Positions 35,600 through 44,348 are shown, counted from the first letter of the stretch. The stretch: 64,000 nt of DNA from Solibaculum mannosilyticum (GCF_015140235.1 NZ_AP023321.1:734501-798500); one strand, 5' to 3'. A program made the numbers and translations. Notes: generated from the sequence alone by a model not told the origin.

Positions 35600-35730
35600 A
35601 AGACCCCTCCATGCCGTCCGCGCACCGATGAAAAGGGAACATCTCCTGATGCAGACGTTCCGGACTTGTGCAGCGGCTGCCGCTTTTGCGGCGAGCGGCC
35701 CGCCGATGTGTGGGGTGATCGTATCGCACA

Positions 35731-35772
35731 AAAATACCCCTCCTGCACAATGGTATGCAAAGAGGGGGTAAG
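35731..35772 (-). terminator. Terminator of the SGNH hydrolase gene
   Basis: On the minus strand TACCCCCTC pairs with GAGGGGTA (one mismatch bulge) around a 19-base loop and is followed by TTTTTG. It separates the SGNH gene from the deacetylase pair. Confidence 0.6.
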
Positions 35773-35829
35773 AAAATACTTCGATTATTGTCCTGCCGCG
35801 AAAAAATTTTCTTCAGAGTGCGTATCGGA

Positions 35830-36525
35830 TCAGCATATCTGGCCTACAAATTGCAGCATGGCCTTGTCCATCACCTGATGGCCTTTTTCATTGGGATGGA
35901 TGCCGTCGGCACACATGAGCTGAGAGCAATCGGGGTGGGAGAGGAAGGCGTCGCGGATGTCCAAAAGGGGACAGCCATACCGCTTGGCAAGATGGCTGAC
36001 GGCGATGGAATACCGCTCGTGGAATCGATAAATGCGATACACATCCCCCAGCCATTTTAGAATGCTGTCCCGGTTCAGGCCGTTTCTCGTGATCCAGTTG
36101 AGATAGCGCACAGCGTCCAGAGGCGGAAGGGTCAGCAGGATGGGCTGGATGTTCTGCTTCTGGAGAGCCTCGATCATTTCGGTATAGCACTTCTCAAATT
36201 CTTCCAAAGAGGTGTTGGGAAAGTGATCGGCATCCGGATTGGCTGCCACTTCAGCCCAGTTGAAATCGCAGTCATTGCCGCCGTACTCCAGCATGACGGC
36301 GTCACAGTGATACCCATCCTCCAACGTGTGAAGGAGGAGGTTCTTAGCCCTGGGGGCTGTATAACCAAATCGGGAACAGTTGCTCACTTGGATTCCCATA
36401 TTTTCCAGAGAGATTTCCATATCACGATTTTTCAATGTGGTATAGCGGCCTCTTTTTTCGTCCAGAACAACCCCCCGCAATACGGAGTCTCCCCACATGG
36501 AAAGATTGTAACTAATGTTGCTCAT
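35830..36525 (-). CDS. SGNH/GDSL hydrolase family protein
   Basis: This 231-residue protein has the SGNH esterase blocks: the nucleophile Ser14 in MWGDSVLRG, block III LEYGGNDCDF, and the Asp-His pair in CADGIHPNEKGH near the C-terminus. No signal peptide is seen, so it is probably cytosolic. Substrates of this family range from acetylated sugars to lysolipids and cannot be told from sequence. I start at 36525 because GAGGTGA lies six bases upstream. It is divergent from the DUF1836 gene, with two related palindromes in the shared region. Confidence 0.85.
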   Translation of the reverse strand: MSNISYNLSMWGDSVLRGVVLDEKRGRYTTLKNRDMEISLENMGIQVSNCSRFGYTAPRAKNLLLHTLEDGYHCDAVMLEYGGNDCDFNWAEVAANPDADHFPNTSLEEFEKCYTEMIEALQKQNIQPILLTLPPLDAVRYLNWITRNGLNRDSILKWLGDVYRIYRFHERYSIAVSHLAKRYGCPLLDIRDAFLSHPDCSQLMCADGIHPNEKGHQVMDKAMLQFVGQIC

Positions 36526-36542
36526 AAGTATCACCTCGTGAT

Positions 36543-36559
36543 ATAGTTTATAATACTAT
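36543..36559. promoter_or_regulatory. Palindrome ATAGT-N7-ACTAT in the divergent region
   Basis: ATAGTTTATAATACTAT lies just upstream of the SGNH ribosome site, downstream of its promoter. It shares the half-site ATAGTTTAT with the second palindrome at 36609-36622. Confidence 0.5.
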
Positions 36560-36586
36560 ATTATACTTTTATAAAAACAATGTCAA
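36558..36586 (-). promoter_or_regulatory. Promoter of the SGNH hydrolase gene
   Basis: On the minus strand a consensus TTGACA (36586-36581) is 17 bases from TAATAT (36563-36558). A TATAAT two bases closer (spacing 15) is an alternative -10. Confidence 0.6.
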
Positions 36587-36591
36587 GCGGT

Positions 36592-36620
36592 TTGCAAATT
36601 TATAAAAAATAGTTTATACT
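36592..36620 (+). promoter_or_regulatory. Promoter of the DUF1836 gene
   Basis: TTGCAA (36592-36597) and TATACT (36615-36620) are 17 bases apart. The palindrome 36609-36622 covers the -10 box. Confidence 0.7.
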
Positions 36621-36622
36621 AT
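36609..36622. promoter_or_regulatory. Palindrome ATAGT-TTAT-ACTAT over the DUF1836 -10 box
   Basis: This perfect inverted repeat has five-base arms and overlaps the -10 hexamer, the position expected for a repressor. The likely binder is the adjacent DUF1836 protein (inference). Confidence 0.5.
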
Positions 36623-36658
36623 TTTAATAAATAGAAATAGATAAAAGGTGGAGAAACC

Positions 36659-37225
36659 ATGGAATCTAGATTACCCGATCTTACCCAGTGGATGGGGCAG
36701 ATGGAGCACAATCATTTGGCCCGATGGGATGAACTTCCCGATTTGGAATTGTATATGGATCAGGTCATCACCTACCTGGACCGCCAGCTGACGGCTTTTA
36801 AACAAAAGGAGGAAAAGGGGATTACCTCCTCCATGATCAACAACTACGTCAAGGATGGACTTGTCCCCCGGCCCAAGGGGAAGAAGTATCAGAAAAGGCA
36901 TCTGGCCGATTTGCTCACCGTGTGTACGCTCAAACCGGTGCTTCCCATCTCGGATATCGCATTGTTGCTGGAACAGGTGCCGGAGGAACAGCGTCCCACT
37001 TTCCACAATGATTTGTGTGAGATGCTGGATCATTGTTTTTCCCAATTGTCCGGCTGGATGGGAGAATCACTGCAAGAGGAAGAAGAGGAGGATTCCGACC
37101 ATCTGATGCATCTGGCACTGCAATTGAGCGTTGAGGCGGCGACACGTCGGGTGGCGGCCCAGCGGATCTTTGCCGGCCTGAAGGAACAGAACGAAAAGAG
37201 AAAAGAGGAAACAGGCAAAAGGTGA
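36659..37225 (+). CDS. DUF1836 domain protein, putative MerR-like regulator
   Basis: This 188-residue protein matches DUF1836 of Bacillota: DELPDLELYMDQVITYLDRQL, then EKGITSSMINNYVKDGLVPR, then KKYQKRHLADLLTVCTLK and VLPISDIALLL. The central segment resembles a MerR-type winged helix (recognition of a two-step start, then a Tyr/Lys wing), so DNA binding is likely but unproven. The C-terminal half is helical with an acidic EEEEEDSD stretch. It is alone between its promoter and a terminator and diverges from the SGNH gene. The start follows AAGGTGGAG. Confidence 0.85.
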   Translation: MESRLPDLTQWMGQMEHNHLARWDELPDLELYMDQVITYLDRQLTAFKQKEEKGITSSMINNYVKDGLVPRPKGKKYQKRHLADLLTVCTLKPVLPISDIALLLEQVPEEQRPTFHNDLCEMLDHCFSQLSGWMGESLQEEEEEDSDHLMHLALQLSVEAATRRVAAQRIFAGLKEQNEKRKEETGKR

Positions 37226-37250
37226 CGTCTGTTTTTAGGTTGCCCAAAAG

Positions 37251-37303
37251 AAAAAACAGTAATCGAAAGAATCTTAAAAAATTCTCTCGATTACTGTTTT
37301 TTT
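37251..37303. terminator. Bidirectional terminator between DUF1836 and the ABC permease
   Basis: A long stem AAAAAACAGTAATCGA / TCGATTACTGTTTTTTT with a helical extension and T runs on both strands ends two convergent transcripts. Confidence 0.88.
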
Positions 37304-37329
37304 GTATCAGATCAAAAAGGAAGCGTTCA

Positions 37330-39348
37330 TCAACGTTTATCCGATAAGATACCTCGTTTAAAGCTGACCAGAGTGGCCACAAAATAACAGAGGTAAATTA
37401 CAAGGAAAAGACCGAAGGCGGCGAGCAGATACCAATAAGCCGACTGGGAAGCTCCCAGCATGGTGGAAAAAGCCTCGTTGATAATGCCGGTCAATGGGAT
37501 GCAAAGGCAGACCGGTAAGATGAGGGGGATACCGAAGTAGATGGCCAACTGCTGGAAGATCAAATGCCCGATTCGTTTTTCGCCGACCCCCATTTTGTGC
37601 AGGATATCGTACCGATAGCGGTATTTGGCGGCGTCGCTGAGCTGCTGAATGGCCAAAATAGTGGCACAGATGAAGATCAGTACAATGCCTAGGTAAAATA
37701 CGGCAAAGGATAAAATGGTATAAACAGACCGGTTGTGGTCCATGGAATAGGACTGTACAATAGGCGTAAAATACCCTTGTCGTATGGGATCTCCGTCCTG
37801 GTTGGTGAGGGCCTCACGCACGTCATAGAGTTCATTACGGAGTTCCAGCGGCGCAGGTTCAGCGGTACAGAAGGCCATGACCGAGGAAGCGATGTCCAAA
37901 TTCTTGCAGAGGTGATCCGGCACGATAATCACAAATCCGAACCCGTTGGGCGCCCATTGGGCAAAGGGAAAACAAAAGACGTCGGAAAAGGTCAAATCTT
38001 GGTCCCCAATCCGGATAGAATTGGAGGGAAGGGCCTTTTCTAAGACTTGTTCATAGGGCTGTGTCTCGATGTGGACAGCATATTGATTATCCTCCAGCCG
38101 GATGGAAGAATACCCCAACATAGAGCACAATCGATTGTAGGTGGAGACAGGCATGCAAAGGTCGTAGGGCGGGAAATAAGGGAACTGTTGAATATAGTTG
38201 GTCTGATTGAGCAAAAGGTCTGTGACATCCGACTGCCCAGACTGATAAACATGATAAAAGCTAGAAGCTTCCACTTGGGTGTTTTGTTCCACGACGTCTA
38301 CAGCTGGGGAGAAGTCCACATCCTCCTGGCTGTCGTAATAGAGCAGCACGTCAAACGGGGATTCCGACTGTACGGTGGATTCATAAGTGGAATTAAAGAG
38401 GAATCCACTGCACACAGAGAGCAGCATGACGGTCAGCAGCAAAGAGATGGTGCCCATGATAAAACCGTTGGTTTTGACCTTGGACGTGGTTTGCCGCAGC
38501 AGGAAGAGGTTGAGGCCTTTGTATCGTATTCCGTTCCAGTGTCTCTGCAAAAGCAGAAGAAAGGAGGAGAACGTTATGGAGAACCCATAGATGCCGATGA
38601 CCAGGAAAATCACGCCGGCGGACAACAGAACGAGGGGAGAAAGGATTCCCAAAATGTACCGACTGTATTGGAGAGGATCCGGGAGAAAGGATAAGATCCA
38701 AATTCCCAGAGCCATGGAAGAGACGGATAAAAATAGAAAGAAAGTGGACAAAACAGGATGAAGCCGTTTCAAATGCTGATTTTGCTTGTCGGCAACCATA
38801 AAATCGTAGATGCGGGATTTGCGGAAGGTGCGACGGCTGCGCCATAACACAAAGAGATAGATGGCCAGAAAGTAGATCAGGGTGAGAAGGACGGCTTCCG
38901 GAGAGAGAAACAGGGAGATGCGGTAAGGGCTGCCAAACACATTCATGATGATGGAAGCGAACACTTGGTAGAGCAGCGTTCCCATCGCCATACCGCACAG
39001 GAGGGCCAGAAGTCCGATGATCAGATTTTCTATCAAAAACATCCGGCTGATCGTGGTTTTCTCCATCCCTAAGAGCAAATAGGTGCCGAATTCCCGGCTG
39101 CGTCGCTGGAGGATAAACCGGGTGGTATAATGGATGAGCCATCCGGTGATAAACGCCACCATCATGGTGACCATTCCGATGATTTGTGTCATGCTGTCCA
39201 TAGACGAGCTGAGACCGCGGATCTCGTCGGAATAAAGCATGAGATTGTAGGCAAAGATCAGGGACATGGTCATGGCGATGGTGATAAAATAGATGAGATA
39301 ATCGCGGGCGCTGCGTTTGGCATTGCGAAGGGCCAATTTAACGTACAT
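37330..39348 (-). CDS. ABC transporter permease, BceB type
   Basis: This 672-residue membrane protein has the FtsX-like layout of peptide-antibiotic exporters: an N-terminal helix after LALRNAKRSARDYLIYF, about ten membrane segments, and a large extracellular domain (about residues 315-540). REFGTYLLLGMEKTTI is the conserved cytoplasmic coupling region. In BceAB systems the extracellular domain senses bacitracin-like peptides; the ligand here is unknown. I start at 39348, with GGGAGG about 11 bases upstream; a GTG at 39360 overlaps that site. Its start lies inside the end of the ATPase gene. Confidence 0.88.
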   Translation of the reverse strand: MYVKLALRNAKRSARDYLIYFITIAMTMSLIFAYNLMLYSDEIRGLSSSMDSMTQIIGMVTMMVAFITGWLIHYTTRFILQRRSREFGTYLLLGMEKTTISRMFLIENLIIGLLALLCGMAMGTLLYQVFASIIMNVFGSPYRISLFLSPEAVLLTLIYFLAIYLFVLWRSRRTFRKSRIYDFMVADKQNQHLKRLHPVLSTFFLFLSVSSMALGIWILSFLPDPLQYSRYILGILSPLVLLSAGVIFLVIGIYGFSITFSSFLLLLQRHWNGIRYKGLNLFLLRQTTSKVKTNGFIMGTISLLLTVMLLSVCSGFLFNSTYESTVQSESPFDVLLYYDSQEDVDFSPAVDVVEQNTQVEASSFYHVYQSGQSDVTDLLLNQTNYIQQFPYFPPYDLCMPVSTYNRLCSMLGYSSIRLEDNQYAVHIETQPYEQVLEKALPSNSIRIGDQDLTFSDVFCFPFAQWAPNGFGFVIIVPDHLCKNLDIASSVMAFCTAEPAPLELRNELYDVREALTNQDGDPIRQGYFTPIVQSYSMDHNRSVYTILSFAVFYLGIVLIFICATILAIQQLSDAAKYRYRYDILHKMGVGEKRIGHLIFQQLAIYFGIPLILPVCLCIPLTGIINEAFSTMLGASQSAYWYLLAAFGLFLVIYLCYFVATLVSFKRGILSDKR

Positions 39349-40105
39349 CCGAGAGGTCACCTCCCAGCAGAGCCATGACGTCTAAAATCTCGTTGAAAAA
39401 TTGGCGGCGGGATTTGTCCCCCCGCAGGATTTCGTTAAAGATGCGTCCGTCCTTGAGGAATAGGATGCGCTGACAATAGCTGGCGGAAAAGGCGTCGTGG
39501 GTCACCATCAGGATGGTGGCCGACATTTGGGTGTTCATGGAGGAGATGGTCTCCAATAGCATCTGGGCCGATTTGGAATCCAAGGCGCCGGTGGGCTCAT
39601 CGGCCAGGATGAGCTGTGGATGGGTGACGATGGCCCGTGCACAGGCACAACGCTGTTTTTGTCCGCCGGACACCTGGTAAGGGAATTTTTCCAGAATGTC
39701 CGAAATACCCAGTTGCCCGGCTACCTGCTGGACGGCGGGATCCACCTGAGAAACCGGACAGCGGTTGATGGTGAGGGCCAGGGCGATATTTTCCCGGATG
39801 GTCAAGGTGTCCAGCAGATTAAAGTCCTGGAAGACGAATCCCAAATTTTCCCGACGGAATCGGGCCAGATGTTTTTCCGAGATCTCTGTGATATCCTGGC
39901 CGTTGATCAAGATGTGTCCGGCGCTGACCAGATCGATGGTGGAGATAAGGTTGAGCAGAGTGGTCTTGCCCGATCCGGAAGCCCCCATAATGCCGATGAA
40001 TTCCCCCTCGTAAACCGATAAACTGATATCGTCAATGGCTTTGGTGACGTTGCCGCGGCCTCCATAATATTTTTCCACATTTTCGATGTGTAGAATCTCT
40101 TTCAC
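39338..40105 (-). CDS. ABC transporter ATP-binding protein, BceA type
   Basis: This 255-residue ATPase has Walker A GASGSGKTT, the Q-loop in FVFQDFNLLDTLTIRENI, the signature VSGGQKQRCACARAI, Walker B LILADEPTGALD and the H-loop VTHD. The LLDTLT segment and the adjacent permease place it in the BceA (peptide 7 exporter/antibiotic) family. A GTG start at 40105 is five bases after GAGGTGA; an upstream ATG overlaps that site. A two-component pair of matching type lies 2.5 kb away at 42596-44283. Confidence 0.92.
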   Translation of the reverse strand: MKEILHIENVEKYYGGRGNVTKAIDDISLSVYEGEFIGIMGASGSGKTTLLNLISTIDLVSAGHILINGQDITEISEKHLARFRRENLGFVFQDFNLLDTLTIRENIALALTINRCPVSQVDPAVQQVAGQLGISDILEKFPYQVSGGQKQRCACARAIVTHPQLILADEPTGALDSKSAQMLLETISSMNTQMSATILMVTHDAFSASYCQRILFLKDGRIFNEILRGDKSRRQFFNEILDVMALLGGDLSDVR

Positions 40106-40124
40106 AAAAATCACCTCGCCTTCC

Positions 40125-40133
40125 ATTGTAGCA
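40125..40133 (-). promoter_or_regulatory. Extended -10 promoter of the ABC exporter genes
   Basis: On the minus strand TGC-TACAAT forms an extended -10 with no recognisable -35 box, as expected for an activator-dependent promoter. The leader to the GTG start is very short. Confidence 0.4.
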
Positions 40134-40161
40134 TGGCCCTAGGGACGGTGGTATCGATGTA

Positions 40162-40190
40162 TCTTACGCCATTCTTTCAATTTTGTAAGA
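40162..40190. promoter_or_regulatory. Inverted repeat upstream of the ABC exporter promoter
   Basis: TCTTAC and GTAAGA are perfect six-base arms 17 bases apart, about 30-60 bases upstream of the -10 box. This placement suits a response-regulator activator site; the candidate is the OmpR-type regulator at 42596. Confidence 0.4.
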
Positions 40191-40202
40191 GTTTTGGGGT
40201 TG

Positions 40203-40649
40203 CTAGAATTCCCGCTTGAGATAGACCATATCCCGCAACAGAACACCGTCTTCATAGATGGGATGGTCATAATTTTGGGTAAAGAAATCCTTGACCCGAT
40301 GGGACATGGAAAAGCCGCATCGTTCATAAAATGGTATGGTGAGGGGACTATCGCCTGTCCCCACCAGAAGGGTTTTGCCATCCTGTTTATAGTGGCTCAG
40401 TACAAACTGGATCATGCATCTGCCGTATCCTTTGCGCTGATGATCGGGATGGGTGGCGATGTTTTTAATTTCGTACATCCCGTCGTCCTCCCGAGTCATC
40501 ACGCAGACGCAAACTACTTCCCCCTGGTGGGATAAGGCGAACATCTCGCCTCGATCCAAGTATCGATCGATCATATCCTCCTGTTCATCGGCCAATAGCA
40601 GCAGATCCAAATAATCTTTTTTGTTGTGAAGGATGGGTTTTATTTGCAT
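40203..40649 (-). CDS. GNAT family N-acetyltransferase
   Basis: This 148-residue protein has the acetyl-CoA-binding motif A IKNIATHPDHQRKGYGRCMI and the C-terminal IPFYERCGF motif of GCN5-related acetyltransferases. The substrate is unknown. I start at 40649 because AGGAGG precedes it. It lies between hisE and the exporter genes on the same strand, but a terminator separates it from hisE. Confidence 0.88.
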   Translation of the reverse strand: MQIKPILHNKKDYLDLLLLADEQEDMIDRYLDRGEMFALSHQGEVVCVCVMTREDDGMYEIKNIATHPDHQRKGYGRCMIQFVLSHYKQDGKTLLVGTGDSPLTIPFYERCGFSMSHRVKDFFTQNYDHPIYEDGVLLRDMVYLKREF

Positions 40650-40670
40650 AGAAGGACCTCCTAAAGATGA

Positions 40671-40703
40671 GAAAAGCGCATTGACCCAAAAAGCCAATGC
40701 GCT
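40671..40703 (-). terminator. Terminator of hisE
   Basis: On the minus strand AGCGCATTG pairs with CAATGCGCT and is followed by TTTTCTC. It lies just after hisE and upstream of the GNAT ribosome site. Confidence 0.65.
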
Positions 40704-40739
40704 ATGTGTAAGGGTGAGATGGAACGCATTCCAGAAAGA

Positions 40740-41066
40740 TTAGGAATTGTGATCGGTCTGATGGAACTGCTTCAAATTGCCGATTTTCTGACGGCGCTGT
40801 TCCAAAATGGCGTTGACCTCTTCCACCGAGATGCCCTGCTCCGCCATCAACACAAGCAGATGATAAAGCAAATCGCAGATCTCATTGGCAGTATCGTGAT
40901 TCTCCCCGTTTTTGGCGGCGATGATGACCTCCGAACTTTCCTCGCCCACCTTTTTGAGGATTTTATCCACCCCTTGCTCAAAGAGGTAACAGGTATAGGA
41001 TCCCTCCTGAGGCTGGGCTTTACGCTCCAGTACCACTTGATACAGCGCTTTGATGACGTCTTGCAT
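40740..41066 (-). CDS. hisE: Phosphoribosyl-ATP pyrophosphatase
   Basis: This 108-residue all-helical enzyme hydrolyses PR-ATP to PR-AMP, the second step of histidine synthesis. It has SYTCYLFEQGVDKILKKVGE followed by ESSEVIIAAKN and EICDLLYHLLVLMAEQGIS, where the acidic residues bind magnesium. It is stand-alone, about 9.5 kb from hisI and on the opposite strand. It has its own strong promoter and terminator. Confidence 0.93.
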   Translation of the reverse strand: MQDVIKALYQVVLERKAQPQEGSYTCYLFEQGVDKILKKVGEESSEVIIAAKNGENHDTANEICDLLYHLLVLMAEQGISVEEVNAILEQRRQKIGNLKQFHQTDHNS

Positions 41067-41114
41067 ACTATGAGTTCCTCCATTACAGTAAATTGCATCG
41101 CTTTAGCTAAGGAA

Positions 41115-41143
41115 AGTATAGCTTTCCCAAGGCTTTTTGTCAA
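41115..41143 (-). promoter_or_regulatory. Promoter of hisE
   Basis: On the minus strand a perfect TTGACA (41143-41138) and TATACT (41120-41115) are 17 bases apart. Confidence 0.8.
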
Positions 41144-41155
41144 GGGAAGTACTGT

Positions 41156-41184
41156 TTGACGCCCTGTTTGGGAAATGCTATAAT
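41156..41184 (+). promoter_or_regulatory. Promoter of the CNNM/HlyC gene
   Basis: TTGACG (41156-41161) and TATAAT (41179-41184) are 17 bases apart, back to back with the hisE promoter. Confidence 0.85.
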
Positions 41185-41230
41185 GAAAAGAAATTATGTG
41201 ACAATTTTAAAAAGTGTAGGAGTGTTTTTT

Positions 41231-42508
41231 GTGTCCAATGGCAGTATAGGGTTAATCATCGCGTTAGCAATCCTGGTGATATTGTCGGCGTACTTTTCGG
41301 CTACAGAAACGGCCTTTTCCAGCCTGAACAAGATTCGTATGAAAAATAAGGCAAGCAACGGTGATCAACGAGCTGCCATGATCCTCTCCATGATCGATAA
41401 TTACGATAAACTGATTTCCACCATCCTGGTGGGCAACAACATTGTAAACATCGCTGCGGCCTCGTTGGCCACCGTCATCTTCACCGCCTATTTTGGCGAT
41501 GCAGGCGTTACGTTGTCCACTATTGTCATGACGGTGGTGGTGCTCATCTTTGGCGAGGTATCCCCTAAAAGTCTTGCCAAGGAATCCCCAGAATCCTTTG
41601 CCTATTTCAGCGCCCCCATTATGAAGGTGCTGTTGGTGGTTCTGACCCCCATTAACTTCCTGTTTTCCCAGTGGAAGAAGCTGCTTGCCAAGATGTTCCG
41701 CCTCAAGAAGAGCGAAGGCATGACCGAGGAGGAACTCCTGACGGTGGTGGACGAAGTGGAGCGGGACGGCGGCATCAAGGAGACCGAAGGGGACCTGATC
41801 CGTTCGGCAATCGGGTTTGACGATTTGGAGGCCCAGGATATTTTAACGCCCCGGGTGCAGCTCGTGGCCGTCAACCAGTATATCTCCATGGAGGATTTGC
41901 AGGAGATTTTTGTCAAGACCAATTATTCCCGCCTTCCGGTCTACAAGGACAATGTGGATGCTATTATCGGCGTCATCCACGAAAAGGACTTTTACGTCCA
42001 GATGTACAACCATCGCAATACCATCCTGCCGGTGGTTCAAAGGGTGCTGTATGTATCCCCCTCCATTAAGATTTCCGATCTGTTGCGCACGTTGCAGAAA
42101 AATCACTCCCATTTGGCGGTGGTGGTGGACGAATTCGGCGGCACCATGGGCATCGTCACCATGGAGGACATCCTGGAGGAACTGGTGGGCGAGATCTGGG
42201 ACGAACACGATGAGATCATTGAATTCTTTAAAAAGATCGATGATTCCCGTTACCTGGTGGCGGGCAACGCCAATCTGGACGAGATGTTTGAATATTTGAA
42301 TATGGATATTTCAGTGGACGACTTGGACCTTGATTCGGTGACGGTCAGCGGTTGGGCGGCCGAACAGTTGGGGCATATCCCGGAAAAGGGAGATAGGTTT
42401 ACCTTTGAGAATCTTCAGGTTACGGTCACCAAGACCGACGGACGCCGTCTGGTGGAGGCATGTGTTACCGTAGAGCAGCCGGAAGAGGAAGAAAAACAAA
42501 AATCGTAA
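41231..42508 (+). CDS. CNNM/CorC-HlyC family membrane protein with CBS domains
   Basis: This 425-residue protein starts with a DUF21/CNNM membrane domain (about residues 5-190; [38 protein letters not shown]). A CBS pair follows (about 205-330; [38 protein letters not shown]), then a CorC_HlyC domain. Such proteins move magnesium or sodium or act in ion tolerance; the older hemolysin label is misleading. I start at a GTG at 41231, nine bases after TAGGAG; an upstream ATG at 41183 overlaps the -10 box. Confidence 0.9.
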   Translation: MSNGSIGLIIALAILVILSAYFSATETAFSSLNKIRMKNKASNGDQRAAMILSMIDNYDKLISTILVGNNIVNIAAASLATVIFTAYFGDAGVTLSTIVMTVVVLIFGEVSPKSLAKESPESFAYFSAPIMKVLLVVLTPINFLFSQWKKLLAKMFRLKKSEGMTEEELLTVVDEVERDGGIKETEGDLIRSAIGFDDLEAQDILTPRVQLVAVNQYISMEDLQEIFVKTNYSRLPVYKDNVDAIIGVIHEKDFYVQMYNHRNTILPVVQRVLYVSPSIKISDLLRTLQKNHSHLAVVVDEFGGTMGIVTMEDILEELVGEIWDEHDEIIEFFKKIDDSRYLVAGNANLDEMFEYLNMDISVDDLDLDSVTVSGWAAEQLGHIPEKGDRFTFENLQVTVTKTDGRRLVEACVTVEQPEEEEKQKS

Positions 42509-42523
42509 TGTTGCGGTTTGAAG

Positions 42524-42565
42524 AGAGCCCCGGCGTCAGGAAGTGGCCGCCGGGGCTCTTGGTTA
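42524..42565 (+). terminator. Hairpin after the CNNM/HlyC gene
   Basis: AGAGCCCCGGCG and CGCCGGGGCTCT form a perfect 12-base stem. The following TGGTTACTTT is only moderately T-rich, so read-through into the response regulator gene is likely. Confidence 0.55.
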
Positions 42566-42595
42566 CTTTGCAGGAATGAGAAAGGAGTAAATCTT

Positions 42596-43264
42596 ATGCC
42601 GAAGCTGATGCTTGTGGAGGACGATCCCAGCATCCGGGAGGAGCTGGCCCTGCTTTTGCGAAACAATCGATATGATGTGGTCATTCCGCCCTCTTTTTAT
42701 CAGGTCGCGGATTTTGTAAAGCAGGAAAAACCCGATCTGATTTTGCTGGATATCAACCTGCCGGGCAAGGATGGGTTCCAGATGTGCACCGAAATCCGGG
42801 GTTTTTCCTCCGTACCTATTATCTTTGTCACCAGCCGCGCCACCGATATGGACGAACTTTCCAGCATCACCTTAGGCGGGGATGATTTCATCACCAAGCC
42901 TTACAATTCCTCCATTCTCTTAGCTCGTATCGCCGCCCTGCTCAAACGGGCGTATCCCGATTCTTTTGCCGATCACGGCTTAACCTATCGGGGATTGGAT
43001 CTCAATGTGGCGGCAGGGACGGTATCCTACCAAGGCAGAAGTGTGGAATTGACCAAAAATGAATTGAAGATTTTGCATTATCTGTTTCTCCATCACGGGC
43101 TGATCGTCTCACGGGCCGACATCATCGAGTATTTGTGGGACAACGAGATGTTTGTGGACGACAACACCTTGAGCGTCAACGTCACCCGAATTCGACGGAA
43201 GCTGGAGACCATCGGGATGGGGGATCTCATCTCCACCAAGAGGGGACAGGGGTACATGATATGA
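42596..43264 (+). CDS. Response regulator, OmpR/BceR type
   Basis: This 222-residue regulator has a receiver domain (LMLVEDDPSIREEL, phosphoacceptor Asp near residue 52 in LILLDINLPGKDGFQM, Lys in FITKPYN) and a C-terminal winged helix ending in VNVTRIRRKLETIGMGDLIS. The start follows AAAGGAG. It overlaps the kinase gene by four bases. The pairing with an intramembrane-sensing kinase suggests control of the ABC exporter at 37330-40105. Confidence 0.92.
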   Translation: MPKLMLVEDDPSIREELALLLRNNRYDVVIPPSFYQVADFVKQEKPDLILLDINLPGKDGFQMCTEIRGFSSVPIIFVTSRATDMDELSSITLGGDDFITKPYNSSILLARIAALLKRAYPDSFADHGLTYRGLDLNVAAGTVSYQGRSVELTKNELKILHYLFLHHGLIVSRADIIEYLWDNEMFVDDNTLSVNVTRIRRKLETIGMGDLISTKRGQGYMI

Positions 43265-44283
43265 CGTTTACATTTTGGGAATACGCAAAGGATAAGACGC
43301 TTACCATTGTTCTCAACATCCTGTGTATGTTTTTTCTGGCCTTTTATCTCATCGCCCTGGGCAACGAGGCGGGCAGCGTAGCGCTTATTTTGGTTGTTTG
43401 GGGACTGTTGCTGGCGGCGGTCCTGATCGTGGGATTTCTAGGACGCAAGCGGTATTTTAAAAATCTGATGGAGACGGCACAGGGATTGGAACATCGGTAT
43501 CTCATCGCTGAGGTGATGGAAAGACCTGTGTCTATCCAGGACAGGCAGTTTTACACCCTGCTTCGCATGGCCAATAAATCCATGATGGAGCGCATCACCG
43601 ACATCCAGCACGAGCGCCGGGATTACAAGGACTACATTGAACAGTGGGTGCATGAGATCAAGACGCCCATATCCGCCATCAAACTGATCTGTGAGAACAA
43701 CCGGTCGGACGCCACGCGGAAGGTCCTGTCCGAACTGGAGAGCACCGAGCGCTATGTGGAACAAGCCCTTTTCTATGCACGCAGTGAAAACGTGGAAAAG
43801 GATTATCTCATCAAAGAGGTGCCGCTTTCCCAGTGCGTCCACGGGGCCATTGCGCAAAACAAACGCATTCTTCTCAGCAATCAGATGGGCGTTCAAACCG
43901 ACGGCTTGGAGAAGACGGTTTATACCGACAGCAAATGGTTGGAATTCATGCTGGATCAGCTGCTGATTAACGCCGTCCAGTACCGCCGGGAGTCAGGGGC
44001 GGTGATCCGGATTTGGGCGGAAGACGTACAAAACGGCGTGCGCCTCTGTGTGGAGGATAACGGCATCGGCATAGAGGCAAGCGATCTTCCCCGGGTCTTT
44101 GACAAAGGGTTTACCGGACAAAACGGCCGGAGTGGAAGAAAATCCACCGGTATCGGGCTTTATTTGTGCCGCCGTCTGGCCGAGAAGCTGGGGCTTGAAC
44201 TGTCCATCCAGTCGAGGCAGGGAGAGTTTACCCGGGTGACCTTGTGTTTTCCGAAGGGGACCTTTGTCAAAGTGGACGAATGA
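43261..44283 (+). CDS. Intramembrane-sensing histidine kinase, BceS type
   Basis: This 340-residue kinase has two closely spaced N-terminal helices (about residues 14-33 and 38-57) with almost no extracellular loop, the hallmark of kinases that sense through an ABC exporter. The phospho-histidine is in QWVHEIKTPISAIKL near residue 130. ATP-binding boxes are LINAVQY, VEDNGIGIEASDL and GIGLYLCRRLAEKLG. A terminator follows. Known BceS kinases have the same size and topology. Confidence 0.9.
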   Translation: MTFTFWEYAKDKTLTIVLNILCMFFLAFYLIALGNEAGSVALILVVWGLLLAAVLIVGFLGRKRYFKNLMETAQGLEHRYLIAEVMERPVSIQDRQFYTLLRMANKSMMERITDIQHERRDYKDYIEQWVHEIKTPISAIKLICENNRSDATRKVLSELESTERYVEQALFYARSENVEKDYLIKEVPLSQCVHGAIAQNKRILLSNQMGVQTDGLEKTVYTDSKWLEFMLDQLLINAVQYRRESGAVIRIWAEDVQNGVRLCVEDNGIGIEASDLPRVFDKGFTGQNGRSGRKSTGIGLYLCRRLAEKLGLELSIQSRQGEFTRVTLCFPKGTFVKVDE

Positions 44284-44288
44284 AAAAC

Positions 44289-44330
44289 AAAACAGGCCGA
44301 CGGCGTAAATTTGCCGTCGGCCTGTTTTTA
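44289..44330. terminator. Terminator after the histidine kinase gene
   Basis: AACAGGCCGACGGC pairs with GCCGTCGGCCTGTT around an eight-base loop, followed by T on the plus strand and preceded by A-rich sequence. It also faces the convergent dapA. Confidence 0.85.
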
Positions 44331-44348
44331 TTGATCTGTTACATTATT

